64,000 nucleotides of DNA from Prionace glauca (GCA_037974335.1 CM075760.1:31905942-31969941), one strand, 5' to 3'; counted from the stretch's first letter, positions 1-11,632 are shown. Made by a program: numbers and translations. Notes: generated by a model from the letters alone, not told the origin.

Positions 1-684
1 AAACCTGTTCCAAATCTATGTACCCCATAGTGCATGCAGAGAGGCAGCAGGGCATTCCTTTCCTACCCCACTGTGCATGCAGAGAGGCAGTGATGCTTCC
101 TCCCTACCACAACTAATCACACCCAGAATGGCAGTGCGGACCACCCCACCTCACAGACAGCGTGCAGAATGGCAGTTGGACCCTCTATGACCCAACAACT
201 CCGTTCAGAATGTGCTCCACTAGCTACAGCCTCCGTTCTTGTAGACTCCGCTACCTCGTACCCCATTCCTTGGTCCTGCCAGGTGGACATCGCCCAGAGG
301 CACCTACCTTTGTCCTCGACCTTGCCCACTGCCCTCAATGGCCTTCGGTTTTACAGACGAGGTCATCACGACTCGTCTACATGTATGTGGACTGGCTGTT
401 TTCCTCACCGAACACAACCTCTCCCGGTGAGGCTTCAAAGGCAAGTGTGCGACACAATTCCATCCCGGGATCGCTAAAATTATTTAAATTTGTTTTCTTA
501 AAATAAATTTCATTGATTTATTCAGCCTCTTGCCAGAAATGGGCGGCAGGTTGAATCCGCTGAAAATCTGCTGCCGGTGAAGAGAGCAAGAGGTGGGAAA
601 TTGGACGTGGACCTGCGATTCAGGGTGTCACACAGTTTTACTGCTCACCTTATCATCAAGGGGCAGGGAGTAGTTGTTAACTAA
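1..684. repeat. Left copy of a tandem segmental duplication, first part
   Basis: No gene is seen here. From about 300 onward this stretch matches 9893-10330 in the same orientation, for example the shared pieces CCTCACCG.ACACAACCTCTCCC and ATTTATTCAGCCTCTT. Identity looks about 75-80% by eye, so the duplication is old. The first 130 bases hold two GCATGCAGAGAGGCAG repeats. Open frames here show no protein family features. Confidence 0.6.
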
Positions 685-694
685 GTTGTGTATG

Positions 695-750
<56 letters not shown>

Positions 751-780
751 TGTGTGTGTGTGTGGTATGTGTGTGTATGA
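685..780. repeat. (TG)n microsatellite
   Basis: About 95 bases of nearly pure TG. The matching place in the second duplication copy (10355-10400) is also TG-rich, so the microsatellite probably predates the duplication. Long open frames over it are artefacts of low complexity. Confidence 0.9.
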
Positions 781-974
781 GAGAGCAAGAGAATGCCATC
801 CGAGTTTGTCTTTCTTAAGTGTGCATTGCTCTGGAGTGTTATCGCAATTTTGGTTGTTCTTGAGTTTGTTTATGACTGGGAGGAAATGCTTTAATCTGAT
901 TGTTTCTCCCAGCACGTGTATATTATGTCAGTGTTTGTGGCTGTGTCTGAGTGTTTGTGTTTCTGTAATTCTAG

Positions 975-1285
975 GAGAGATTGTGGTGCTACAGGGGGTA
1001 GCTTTGTTGCCTCACAACACCAGAGGCCCTGGTTCAATTTCAGGCTTGGCTACAGTCTGTGCACAGTCTGCAAGTTCTCCCTGTGTCTGCATGGGTTTCC
1101 TCCCGGTAGCTCTGGTTTCCTCCCACTCCCTGACAGTTGAGCTTGTTAGATGAATTGACCATGCTAAATTCTCCCTCAGTGTATCCAAACAGGCACTGGA
1201 GTATTGTGTTTCGGGGATTTTTAAGTAATTTCATTGCAGTGTTAATGTAAGCCTACTTATGACACTGATGACTAAACTTCAAGCT
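975..1285 (+). mobile_element. tRNA-headed SINE (HE1-like head, AATGTAAGCC tail)
   Basis: The order of blocks is the usual one for this shark SINE: GTTGCCTCACAACACC, CCTGGTTCAATTTCAGGCTT (B-box region), GGGTTTCCTCC, GGTTTCCTCCCACTC, CTAAATTCTCCCTCAGTGT, and the tail GTGTTAATGTAAGCC. The name HE1-like is from memory of elasmobranch SINEs. The same SINE lies at the same place in the second duplication copy (10590), so it was inserted before the duplication. Confidence 0.85.
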
Positions 1286-1304
1286 TTACAAAACATGTTC
1301 ATTC

Positions 1305-2098
1305 ATGATGCATTTTGGTAGGACAACTTGAATGTGGATTACAGGGTACGCAGGAGGTTTCTGAGGAATGTGGAGGAACAGTGAAATCTTCGGGTTCACA
1401 TCCACAGATCTCTGAGTGTTGCCACTCAAGTGGATAGAGCCGTGAAGAAGTCTGATTGTGTGTTAACGTTTATTAACAGGGGGTTTGAGTTTAAGAGTCA
1501 TGGGGTTATGCTGCAATTATACAGCACCTTGACGACACCACATTTGGAATATTGTGTGCAGTTCTGGTCACATCACTCAAAGAAGGATGTGGAAGCATTG
1601 GAGAGAGTGCAGAGGAGATTTACCAGGATGCTGCCTGTTTTGGAGGACAGGTCTTATGAGGAAAAGTTGAGGGAGCTGGGGCTTTTCCCTTTGGAACAGA
1701 GGAGGATGAGAGACGACTTAATAGAGGTTTATAAGATGATGAGGGGGATAGATAGAGTGGACGTGCAGAGACTATTTTCTTGGGGTGGACGTAACTATTA
1801 CTAGGGGGCATAACTATAAGGTTCATGTTGGGAGATATAAAAGGGATATCCGAGCGATGTCTGTATTCAGAGAGTGGTTGGGGTATGGAATACACTGCCT
1901 GTTGTGATAGTGGAGTCAGACACTTTAGCAACTTTGAAGCGGTTATTGGATAGGTACAGGGAGCACTCCAGAATGGTAGGGATTGGGATAGCTTGATCTT
2001 GGGTTCGGACGTACCTCAGCACAACATCGAGGGATGAAGGGCCTGTGCTGTGCTGTACGGTTCTATGTTCTATATGTTCTATGTTTTATATGCTCTCA
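1305..2098 (+). mobile_element. CR1-type LINE, 3' end, 5'-truncated
   Basis: The frame at 1430-1804 encodes the C-terminal part of a CR1-like ORF2, with motifs LYSTLTTPHLEYCVQFW, RVQRRFTRMLP and RRMRDDLIEVYKMMRG. The stretch ends in GGGCCTGTGCTGTGCTGTA and then repeated TATGTTC units, the kind of short 3' repeat CR1 elements carry. The second duplication copy lacks it, so it was inserted after the duplication. It is broken by a stop and frame changes. Confidence 0.85.
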
Positions 2099-2488
2099 CT
2101 GTAAGAGCTTGCTGTGCAAGTATGGACATTAAAATGGATTCTGAGGCCTGGTGACTGGGTGGGTTATTAGCAATGAACTGGTGTTATATGTAGAGGGGAA
2201 AATAGTTATGTCTCAATCTTTTACTCATGAGGGAATAGTGTTGGATTTCACACGTCTATGGAAAGTCACAGCACACAGAAAATATCATGGCCCATAAGCC
2301 CTGAGACAATTGTCAGCTGCTGAAAGAATTAATAACTGGAAACAGGGATTCAACATAAACAACAGGAGAAGCAAATCGAGTACTGTAAATGACAAGAAAA
2401 TCAATGCGTTAAACAGCATTTCTAGAATTAGGAACTGGACACAGGCGACAGGAATTTACAGACTCAGTCTACCCAAAACTGCAAAATC
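2099..2488. repeat. Segmental duplication, first copy continued
   Basis: Non-coding. It matches 10914-11105 and 11640-11885, for example GGGTTATTAGCAATG, GTCTATGGAAAGTCACAG and AACAGCATTTCTAGAATT. It is split from the rest of copy 1 (from about 4912) by a LINE insertion. Confidence 0.65.
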
Positions 2489-4911
2489 CTGACCGTGTTC
2501 AACAGAGAATCCAAAGAGATTCTACAATGCATAAAGTACCAGAGAGTGACATTGGAGAGAGAGGGGCCTCTTAAGGATCAACAAGGTCATCTATTTGCAA
2601 ATCCACGAGAGATGAATGAGATCCTAAATGAATGTTTCTCATCAGTATTTATTGTTGAGAAACGCATGGATTTTAGGGAACTTGTGGAGAAAAAAATGTG
2701 ATGTCTGGAAGAATAGACATAATACAGAGAAAGAGGAAGTTTTAAAATGCATCCAGGTAGATAAATCCCCGGGATCTGATGAAATATATCCCAGGACATT
2801 TTGGGAGACTAGGAAGGAAATTGCAAGACCCTTAATTGAGGTATTTGAATCACCGATAGTCACAAGTAAGGTGTCTGAAGATTGGAGAGTGGCAAACGTT
2901 GCCTTAGTTTAAAAATGTCTGCAGGGAAAAGCCTGGTAACTACAGGCCAGTGACCTCACATCTGTGGTGGGTAAATTGTTGGAAGGTATTTTGAGAGACA
3001 AAATCTCTGGGCATTTAGAGAGGGAACGACGGATGAAGAACTTTCAGCATGGCTTTTTGAATGGAAAATAATGTCCTACAAACTTGATTGAGTTTTTGAA
3101 GGGGTATCCATGAACATAGATGAGGGAGTGCGGTTGATGTTGTCTACAAGGACTCTAGCAAGGCCTTTGGAAAGGTAAAACATACTACGTTGTTGCATAA
3201 CAACGGCCTCGCAGGTGGAGGAGGTGATCAAGAAGGCGTATGGTGTACTGGCCTTCATTAATCGAGGGATTGAGTTTAGGAGTCGGGAGGTAATGCTGCA
3301 ACTTTACAGGACCCTCGTCAGGCCTCATTTGGAGTACTGTGCGCAGTTCTGGTCGCCTCACTATAGGGAAAGACGTAGAAGCTATTGAAAGGGTGCAGAG
3401 GAGATTTACAAGGATGTTGCCTGGACTGGGAGGCATGCCTTATGAAGATAGGTTGAGGGAGCTGGGACTCTTTTCCCTGGAGAGGCGAAGGTTGAGAGGC
3501 GACCTGATAGAAATTTATAAAATGTTGAGAGGAATAGATAGGGTGGACTCTCAGAGGCTATTTCCCCGGGTTGAAATGGTCGCTACGAGAGGACACAGAT
3601 TTAAGGTGCGGGGAGGGAAGTACAGAGGTGATGTTAGGGGTAAGTTTTTCACTCAGAGGGTGGTGAGTGAATGGAATCGGCTGCCGTCATCGGTGGTGGA
3701 GGCGAACTCGCTGGGGTCTTTTAAAAGACATCTGGATGAGTATATGGGGTTTAATGGGATTGGGGGTTATAGATAGGTCTATAGATTGGTGGGGTTGATG
3801 TGATCGGCGCAACACGAGGGCCGAAGGGCCTGTTTGTGCTGTAATGTTCTATGTTCTATAACGTTAAATCTCATGGGATCCATGGTGAGGTATCTAAATG
3901 GATACAAAATTAATTCTTGTCAGAAGCCAGAGGGTGGTTGTAGAGGGTTTTCTTTTTCAAACTGGAGGCTTGTGACAAGCAGTGTGTCTCAGGAATCAGT
4001 GCTGGGTCAGCTGTTGCTTGTCATTTAGATTAATGATTTGGATGCGATTATTTAGAGGCATGGTTAGTAAGTTTGCAGATAATAACAAGATTGGTGGCAT
4101 AGTGGACATTGAAGAAAGTTGTATTTGATTGCAACAGGATCTTGATCAATTGAGCCAGTGGGATGAAGAATGGCAGGTGGAGTTTAATTTAGATAAATGC
4201 GATGTGGTGCATTTCGATAGATTGGATCAGGGCAGGACTTACTCAGTTAATGGTAGGGCATTGGTGAGAGTTAAAGAACAAAGAGATCGAGAGGTACAGG
4301 TTCATAGCTTCTTCAAAATGGAGTCAAAGATGGTGAAGAAGGCATTTGGCATGCTTGGTTTCATCGATCAGAACATTGAATACAAGAGTTGGAATGTCTT
4401 GTTGAAGCTGTATAACACATTGGTAAGGCCATATCTTGAATAATGTGTGCAATTCTGTTCACTCTATTATAGAAAGCATATTATTAAACTAGGAAGAGTG
4501 CAGCAATGATTTATTAGGATGTTATCGGGACTTGATGGGTTGTGTTACAAGGAGAGGCTGGATAGGCTGGGACTTTTTTTCTCTGGAGTGCAGGAGGCTG
4601 AAGGGTGATCTTATAGAAGTCTATAAAATAATAGGGAACACAGATCAGCTGGATCGTCAATATATTTTCCCAAAGGCAGTTGAGTCTAAAACTAGAGGGC
4701 ATAATTTTAAGGTGACAGAGAAAAGTGTCCAGGGGGCATTTTGTTTTTCACACGGAGGGTGGTGAATGGTTGGAACAAGCTGCCAGAAGTAGTAATAGAG
4801 GCGGGTACTATTTTGTCTTTTAAAAAGCATTTTTATATGTACATAGATACGATAGGCATAGAGGGATATGGGCCAAAGGGAGCTTACGGATTTAAAAAGT
4901 TTGACTCAAGG
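2489..4911 (+). mobile_element. Older CR1-like LINE, reverse-transcriptase part, carrying a nested LINE
   Basis: Fragments of ORF2 appear in order. ESKEILQCIKYQRV and NEILNECFSSVF come first, then VDKSPGSDEIYPRTF and SEDWRVANVALV before the gap. After the nested insertion come DLDQLSQWDEEWQVEFNLDKCD, MLGFIDQNIEYKSWNVLLKLY and RRVVNGWNKLPEVVIEAG. It has many stops and frame changes. A relative of the same family lies at 56986-58700. It interrupts duplication copy 1; copy 2 has no insertion here. Confidence 0.8.
3202..3861 (+). mobile_element. Younger CR1 3' end inserted in the older LINE
   Basis: The frame at 3339-3776 is long and clean, with VQRRFTRMLPGLGGM, RRLRGDLIEIYKMLRG and RVVSEWNRLPSSVVEA. 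It ends with GGGCCTGTTTGTGCTGTAAT and TATGTTC units. The host LINE resumes after it (GTTAAATCTCATGGGATCC, as at 57569-57590 in the relative). ATAAC occurs at both edges and may be a short target duplication. Confidence 0.85.
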
Positions 4912-5016
4912 GCCTATTTCCAAGCTGTAACCCTCTCTGACTTGATTATGCTCCGACCCTCGCCTGCTTTGATTCCCGTAGTGGTCCGGCTGGTACAGTT
5001 CCAGCCAGGGACTTAC

Positions 5017-5104
5017 CCGGAACACTAACAATCACCAGGAGGGGATAGTAAAAGCATTGAAACACGTTCAGTAAAAACACAATCCGATCAGCCGATGTTA
5101 TCCA
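5017..5104 (-). pseudogene. Orphan first exon of a GPR139-like receptor (copy A)
   Basis: On the minus strand the frame reads TSADRIVFLLNVFQ then CFYYPLLVIVSVP, half of a first transmembrane helix, and stops at a perfect donor (CCG G|GTAAGT) in phase 1. The same junction, V-P then one G, is found at 11975 and 28559. Copy B starts with ATG directly before ITSADR; copy A reads TGGATA there, so that start is lost. The frame stays open upstream into the 42-bp repeats. No receptor body follows on the minus strand before the left edge, so this is either a relic or a first exon whose body lies outside the window. Confidence 0.6.
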
Positions 5105-5157
5105 AAAATCATCTGCAGTAAACGTAGAAATCCAATAAAACAAACTCCTGTCCACGG

Positions 5158-5450
5158 TTGGAACATTCGAAACCATCGTTCGCAGATTCTGATCCATTGT
5201 TGGGACATTCCAATCCATCGTTCCCAGATTCTGATCCATTGTTGGAACATTCCAATCCATTGTTCCCAGATTCTGATCCATTGTTGGAACCTTCCAATCC
5301 ATTGTTCCCAGATTCTGATCCATTTGTTGGAACATTCCAAACTATCATTCCCAGATTCTGATCCATTGTTGGAACATTCCAATCCATTGTTGCCACATTC
5401 TGATCCATTGTTGGAACATTCCAATCCATTCTTCCCAGATTCTGATCTCT
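5158..5450. repeat. 42-bp minisatellite, about 7 units
   Basis: The unit runs GGAACATTCCAATCCATTGT then TCCCAGATTCTGATCCATTGTT, 42 bases in total. Because 42 is a multiple of 3, several frames stay open; the minus strand can read TMDQNLGTMDWNVP over and over. One unit near 5320 has an extra T that shifts the frame. Shorter arrays sit at 12117-12240 and 39823-39898. Confidence 0.9.
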
Positions 5451-5725
5451 CCTCTCCCTCCCTCGCTCTCCACAGCCGCTGATCTATGTTAGTGTCGGAA
5501 CTCTCGCTCCCGTTAACTCAATGGGACAACATATTGAACGGAGTCCCTTATTAATAGAAAAGGGAAACCCTCCAGGCACACTAATCAGGTCCATGGAGAC
5601 TCACATCAATTACAGTCACTTAACAAACAGCTTCACCTAACCCCCTTCAATCCAATACTTTCTGTACACAAAGTAGAAAATTTACAGCCTCGATGGGGTG
5701 CTGAGTGTCAGGGAGATATGGAAAG
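5451..5725. repeat. Conserved flank of the receptor first exon (copy A)
   Basis: This is matched by 12241-12515 and 39899-40140 in the same orientation, for example CACAGCCGCTGATCT.TGTTAG, TCCATGGAGACTCACATCAA and AGTAGAAAATTTACAGCC. Read on the minus strand it lies upstream of the repeats and exon, so it may hold a promoter or 5' leader. No TATA box could be set with confidence. Confidence 0.55.
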
Positions 5726-6141
5726 TTGGAAATAACGGTGGGTCAGACACAGCAGTGCAGAAGGACTTCCTATGGCCCATCGAGTCAGCACCGCCTCTTT
5801 GACAAACTATTTTACCGGCACTGGAATGATCATGGCACATGTTTTCTTTGAAGATCAATGTTACTATTTAAATATGGAGACCAGAATGTGCCTCTCAATG
5901 CACAAATAGTGTTGGTTTCGACATAATTTACATCAAACTTTAACATAAATCTGTTTGTTTTCCATTGTGATATGGCCCTAAATCTTACTGTAAGGATAAC
6001 ACAGGTCATTGAACTTTCTATCATTCATCTCCTCCAATAAGTTTTGAGGTGATTCATTAAGTACTAAAATAATTCACTAAGTTTTTTTTTAGGATTTAGA
6101 GTACTTGAAACAGAGTGTACACAATCACTGGACACTTCATT
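5726..6141. other. No recognisable feature
   Basis: AT-rich unique-looking sequence. Neither strand shows a coding frame, RNA gene or repeat that I recognise. Confidence 0.5.
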
Positions 6142-6385
6142 TGGGTGGCACAATATTAGCACTGCTGCCTCACAGTGCCTGGGAGCCGAGTTTGATTCAC
6201 GGCTTTTGATCCCTGTGTGGAGTTTTCACATTCTCCCCGTGTCTGCATGGGTTTCCTCCGGATGCTCCAGTTTCCTCCCACCCTCTGAAAGATGTGCTGG
6301 TTAGGTGCATTGGCCATGCTGAATCCTGTCTCAGTGTAGCCGAACAGTCTCTGGAGTGTGGTGATGAGGAGATTTTAACAGTAAA
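6142..6385 (+). mobile_element. tRNA-headed SINE, 3'-truncated
   Basis: It starts GGGTGGCACAATATTAGCAC, followed by CTGCCTCACAGTGCC, CATTCTCCCCGTGTCTGCA, GGGTTTCCTCC, GGTTAGGTGCATTGGCCATG and GATTTTAACAGTAA. The tail block GTTAATGTAAGCC is missing. Confidence 0.85.
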
Positions 6386-6700
6386 AGATCCCTGTTGAGA
6401 CCGTCATGACACACGACAGCGCAGAGTCGCTGAACAGAGACTGATAGCCAAGTTCCGCACACATGAGAATGGTCTCAACAGGGATCTTGGGTTCATGTCA
6501 CACTATCTGTAACCCCCGTGACTTGCCTGGGTTTGCAAAACCTCACTTACTGTACTGTCTGGAGACAATACACATCTCTTTAAACTGTGATCAGTGCTCC
6601 TTCCACTCACATTATCAGCCACTTTAAGACTTGAACAGCAGGTTAGGTGTAAGGATTCGCATTCTAATCAGCAATCTCTAAACTGTCTGTGCTTTATATG
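6386..6700. other. No recognisable feature
   Basis: GATCCCTGTTGAGACC at 6388 recurs inverted as GGTCTCAACAGGGATC near 6471, giving a small stem with a loop of about 70 bases. No gene is visible. Confidence 0.4.
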
Positions 6701-6822
6701 CTCTGTCTGAGGCCAGAACTCTCCGTTCACCTGACGAAGGGACTAACCCGAAAGCTTGTGAGAATATTATCAAATAAATCGGTTGGACTAAAACCTGGTG
6801 TTGTCAGACTTTTTACTGTAAA
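6701..6822 (-). mobile_element. Single-arm copy of the palindromic SINE-like repeat
   Basis: It shares CGAAAGCTTGTGAG, ATTATCAAATAAATCGGTTG, GACTAAAACCTGGTGTTGTC and AGACTTTTTACTGT with the right arm of the element at 8589-8827. Only one arm is present. I know this as a common elasmobranch interspersed repeat but cannot give a database name. Confidence 0.75.
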
Positions 6823-7315
6823 TATTATTTCCAGAGTAATTGTAAGATCTCTTAGTAGATTTCTGAGTAGGAGAGGCAGCATTTCGAGATCTGGCCGTTA
6901 CTCTATTTGCATAACTTATTCAGTGTGACAGTGAGTGCCGAAATGAGCAAATAAGTGACTATCACCAGCCAATTTATTTGGCAAATCAACTAAATAAGTG
7001 GAGGGACAAGCAAGAAAGGCCACCCCCTCAAAAAGAAGGGAAGATACGAAACAAAAGACACAGCAGAAGGCAAAATTAGAACATGAAGTAAAAATGTGGT
7101 TAAAGGGGTGAATAAACCACGCCAATCTCTGTGGTGCCCAGCAAGCACCGAATGCCTGGATAGTGCCCTCGGACACTGCATGCTGCCTCTCCAGGGACAC
7201 ACAACCATGAATGCAGCCGAGGTAGAGGGCCAGACAGTAAGGCTGGGCGGTCCCCTGAGTCATCTGCTGCCTTGACGTTAATAGCTCGTTTGGCCAGGCC
7301 CAGAAGCAGGTTCAT
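6823..7315. other. No recognisable feature
   Basis: Overlapping minus-strand frames of 71-115 codons occur here, but they lack family motifs, overlap each other in different frames and have no splice context. I do not call a gene. Confidence 0.4.
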
Positions 7316-9892
7316 AATAACATAAGAACATACAAATTAGGAGCAGAAGAAGGCCATCTAGCCCCTCGAGCCTGCTCCACCATTCAATAAGACGATGACT
7401 GATCTTTTTGTGTACTCAGCTCCATTGACCCACCCGCTCACCATAACCTTAATTCGTTTACTGTTCAAAGATTAACAAAATCCAATCCTTAAAAATATTC
7501 AATGAGGTACCCTCAACTGCGTCAATGGGCAGGGATTTCTATACATTCATAACCCTTTGTGTGAAGACGTTTCTCCTCAGTCCTAAATCTGCTCCCCCTT
7601 ATTTTGAGGCAATGCCCCCTCGTTCTAGTTTCACCTGCCAGTGGTAACAACTTCCCTACTTCTATCTTATCTATCCCCTTCATAATCTTCAATGTTTTTG
7701 TAAAATAACCCCCCATTCTTCTGATTTCCAATGAGTACAGCCCCACTCTACTCAGTCTCTCCTCATAAGCCAATCCTCTCATAAGCAATTGCAGTCCCAA
7801 CATTGACCCCCAAGACACAACTCTAGTCACTGATCGCCAGTAGGGAAATACTCATTTACCCTCACTCTTTGCTTGTTGTTCGTTACCCAATCCGCTATCC
7901 ATGCGAATACGTTACCCGTTACACTGTGCACCTTTGCCTTATGCAACAGTCTTTGATGCGGCACCTTGTCAAATGTCTTTGGGAAATCCAGATACAACAC
8001 ATCCACAGGTTCCCGAGTGTCCACTGCGCATATAATGTTCTCAAAAAATTCCACCTCATTCGTCAAACATGATCTGCCCTTTATGAACCAATGCTGCATG
8101 TTTCCAGTTGGACAACTTATACCCAGATGTTTCGCTATTTCTTCCTTGGTGATAGATTCAAGCATTTTCCCTACTACAGAAGTTAAGCTAACCGGCCTTC
8201 TGTTACCCGCCTTTTTTCTACGTTTTTTAAATATTAAGCAGTGGTGTCACATTTGTTGTTTCTCACCTGCGGGAACCATCCCCAGAGTCCAGTGAATTTT
8301 CGTAAATTGGCACTAGTGCATTTGCCATTTCTCCCACCATTTGTTTAAGTACCCATTCCACCTGGGCGAGGAGACTTGTCTGTCTTTCGAACCATCAGCT
8401 GGCCCAGCACTATCTCTTTTCTGATAATGGTAGTTTCTAGGTCCTCACCTCCCTTAGCCTTCTTGACATCATTTTTTGGTATGTTATTTGTGTCTTCCAC
8501 TGTGAAGGCTGATACAAAATATCTGTGCAATACCCCAGCCATTTCCTCTTTTCCAGTTATTACATTCCCCTGTTCATGTTCTAAAGGAGTAAAAAGTCTG
8601 ACAACACCAGGTTTTAGTCCAACCGATTTATTTGATAATATACTCACAAGCTTTCGAGGGTGCTGCCTCTTTGTCAAGTGAATGGAGTAACTCTCCATTC
8701 ACTTGACAAAGAGGCAGCACCCTCGAAAGCTTGTGAGTATATTATCAAATAAATCGGTTGGACTAAAACCTGGTGTTGTCAGACTTTTTACTGTGTTTAC
8801 GCCAGTCCAACGCCGGCATACCCACATCATGTTCTAAAGGACCAATGTTTACCTTAGCCACTCTTTTTCGTTTTATTTATTTATAGAAAAAATTGCTAAC
8901 TGTTGTAATATTCGGAGCAAGTCTACCCTCATAATCCATCTTACTTTTCTTTACAGTTTTTTTTCCCCCGATGGCTTTCTGTTGACCTTTAAAGTTTTCC
9001 CAAATCCTCCAGATTCCCAATAGTCTTTGTCACTTTGCATTAACTTTTGTTTTCAATTTGAAACCCTCTTTTATTTCTTCAGATATCCATATCTGATCAT
9101 TACTTTTCCTGCAATCCTTCCTTATCACTGCTATATACTTTTGCTGAACACTGTGAAAAACCGTTTTGAAAGTCCTCCGCTGTTCCACAATTGTCCCACC
9201 AAAAAGTTTTTGCTTCCAATCTACATGAGCCAACTCCTCCCTAATCCCACTCCAGTCTCCTTTCTTTAAGCACAAGACACTGGTATTGAATTCGACCTTC
9301 TCAAACTTTATCTGTATTTTAAATTCAACTATACTGTGATCACTTCTTCCTAGAAGATCCCGAACTGTGAGATCATTAATTATTCCCATCTCGTTACACA
9401 GGACCAGATCTAGTAAAGCTTGCACCCTTGTAGGTTCCATTACATTCTTTACGAGGAAGCTATTTTGGACACATCCTCAAGGCTGCTTTGACCGAAATGG
9501 TTTGACCAATAGATATGTAGATTAAAATCCCCCATGATAATTGCTGTACCATTGTAACATGCATCTGTCTTTTTTTGTTTATTTCTCGCCTCCACCATGA
9601 TGTCATTATTTGCGGCCGATAGACTACACCTATCAGTGACTTTTTCTCCATACTATTTCCAATTTCTATCGAAATGGATTCAACCTTTTTTCCATACAAC
9701 CTATATCATGTCTCACTATTGCCCTGATGTCATCTTTAAATATCAGAGCTACACCATCTCCCTTCCCTCCCTGTCGGTCCATCTGAACAATTTGATGCCC
9801 CCCGATATTCAATCCGCAGTCAATATCATTTTGCAAACATGACTCTGAGATGGCCACGAAATTGTACTCATTCTGCCCAGTGGACACTACCA
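7316..9892 (-). mobile_element. CR1-type LINE, about 2.3 kb, with a palindromic insertion
   Basis: Read from right to left it has an endonuclease part (NEYNFVAISESCLQNDID, LDLVLCNEMGIINDL, LLGRSDHSIVEFKI), then reverse transcriptase (KEEIAKHLGISCP, WFIKGRSCLTNEVEFFE, VDVLYLDFPKTFDKVPHQRL) and a C-terminal part (YEERLSRVGLYSLEIRRM, RFRTEEKRLHTKGY). The 3' end is AACATAAGAACATA at 7316-7333 in plus-strand terms. It is broken by frameshifts and by the insertion at 8589-8827. It abuts the left edge of duplication copy 2. Confidence 0.85.
8589..8827. mobile_element. Palindromic SINE-like element with 14-bp target duplication
   Basis: Two arms of about 105 bases are near-perfect reverse complements meeting around 8698, where ACTTGACAAAGAGGCAGCAC reads outward. 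The right side carries an extra end with CCAGTCCAACGCCGGCATAC. The perfect direct repeat CATGTTCTAAAGGA lies at 8575-8588 and 8828-8841, so the whole palindrome entered the LINE as one unit. Confidence 0.85.
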
Positions 9893-10589
9893 GGTAACAC
9901 TGCCCAAGGGGCACCGATCTTTTTCCCTCGCTCTTGCCTGATGTCCTCAATGGCCTTCAGTTCTACTGGGAAGATCATCATGATTCATCCTCGGACGTGC
10001 GGGAAGCTGTTTTCCTCACCGGACACAACCTCTCCCGCTGAGGCTGTAAGGACAAGTGTCCCACACAATTCCATTTCAGGGTCGGTAGTTTTATTTCAAT
10101 TTGCATTAAAATAAATGTAAATAATTTATTCAGCCTCTTTCCAAAAGTGAGCAGCAGGTTCAACCCGTTGCATATTCTTTGCCGTTAAGTTCGCTAGAGG
10201 CTGGAAATTGGGCATGGATCTGGTTTATAGTTTGTTGTTTGATTTTACCTGCAAACACCACCATCAATGGGCAGGGAGTAGTGTTATCTCACTCCACAAC
10301 AACCCCCCCCCCTTGTCTGTGTGTGTTCAAAATTGTCTCTATCATTACATATATGTGAGTGCTTGTGCGTGTGTGTGTGTGTGAGTGTGCCGTGTGTGGA
10401 TGTGTGTGAGCAAAAGAGTACAGTACGAGTGTCCCTATGTGAGCGTGATTCTAGGAGTGTTATAACATTTGGGTTATTCTTGAATTTGTGTGTGGGGGAG
10501 TAAGTAATCGGGTTACTTCTATCAGCAAATGTGTGTATTTATTTATGGGCGTGTGAGTATGCATGTGTGTTTGTGTTTCGGTGAATGCA
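9893..10589. repeat. Right copy of the tandem segmental duplication, first part
   Basis: It matches about 285-960, with shared blocks such as CTCAATGGCCTTC, TTTTCCTCACCG, ACACAACCTCTCCC and GGGCAGGGAGTAGT. A short TG microsatellite lies at 10355-10400. No gene is visible. Confidence 0.65.
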
Positions 10590-10895
10590 AGAGAGTTTGT
10601 AGTGGCACAGGGATTGCATTGTTGCCTCAAAGCACCAGAAACCTTGTTCCAATTCCAGGCTTGGTTACTGGCTGTGCAGAGTTTGCACATTCTCCCTGTG
10701 TTTAAATGTTTTTTTTTTCCAGTTGCTCCCGATTCCTCCCAGGCTCTGAAGTTTGCACTGCGTAGGTGGTATCTTTGCTAAATTCTCCCTCAGTGACCTG
10801 AACAGACACTGGAGAGTGGCGACAAGTGACCTTCACAGTAACTTAATTTCAGTGTTGATATTTGCTGACTTGTGACACGAATAAATAAACTTCAA
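10590..10895 (+). mobile_element. tRNA-headed SINE, orthologous to the copy at 975
   Basis: Same family and same place in the duplicated segment as 975-1285. Recognisable blocks are GTTGCCTCAAAGCACC, CATTCTCCCTGTGT, CTAAATTCTCCCTCAGTGAC and AATAAATAAACTTC. It is more worn than most. Confidence 0.8.
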
Positions 10896-11107
10896 ACTTT
10901 TTCAGAACATGAAAGATCTCTCTGTGAGATCTTGCTGTGCAGATATGACAAATACAATGGATGCTGCAGCCTGGTGCCTGCATGGGTTATTAGCAATGCA
11001 TTTATGTTTTTTGCAGAGGGTAAAAAGAGTTCTGTGAATGGATTATGTGATCTGGTTACTAGCTGGGTGATTAGCAGTGAACTGGTGTTATATGCAGTGA
11101 GTTAAAG

Positions 11108-11632
11108 GATTCATAGAACATAGAACACTACAGCACAAACAGGCCCTTCGGCCCACAAGTTGCACCGATCAAAACCAGACCTACCAGGCCTATCTAAAAT
11201 TCTCAAACCCATTAAATCCCATGTACTCATCCAGAAGTCTCTTAAAAGACCCCAACGAGTTCGCCTCTATCACCACCGATGACAGCCGATTCCACTCACT
11301 CACCAACCACTGAGTGAAAAACTTACCCCTGACATGTCCTCTGTACTTGCTTCCCAGCACCTTAAATCTGTGTCCTCTCGTTGAGACCATTTCAACCCTG
11401 GGAAATAACCTCCGAGAATCCACCCTATCTATACCTCTCTACATTTTATAAACGTCTACCAGGTCGCCTCTCAATCTTCGTCTCTCCAGGGAGAAGAGAA
11501 CTAGCTCCCTCAACCTATCTTCATAAGACATGCCTCCCAACCCCGACAACATCCTTGTAAATCTCCTCTGCTCACTCTCAATAGCTTCCATATCCTTCTT
11601 AACAGATTCGGTCAAACTTTTTCTCACAAAAG
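11108..11632 (-). mobile_element. CR1-type LINE 3' end
   Basis: It begins with CATAGAACATAGAACA, the reverse complement of the TATGTTC-type 3' repeat. The minus strand then encodes GDLVDVYKM, RLRELVLFSLERRRL, QWLVSEWNRLSSVVIEA and SFKRLLDEYMGFNG. It is a close relative of the copy at 3202-3861. It interrupts duplication copy 2 only, so it came after the duplication. Confidence 0.85.

Noticed and set aside
5098-5429. Overlapping 106-108-codon minus frames
   Set aside because: They come from the 42-bp repeat, whose length keeps several frames open. Only the frame that enters the first exon is discussed.
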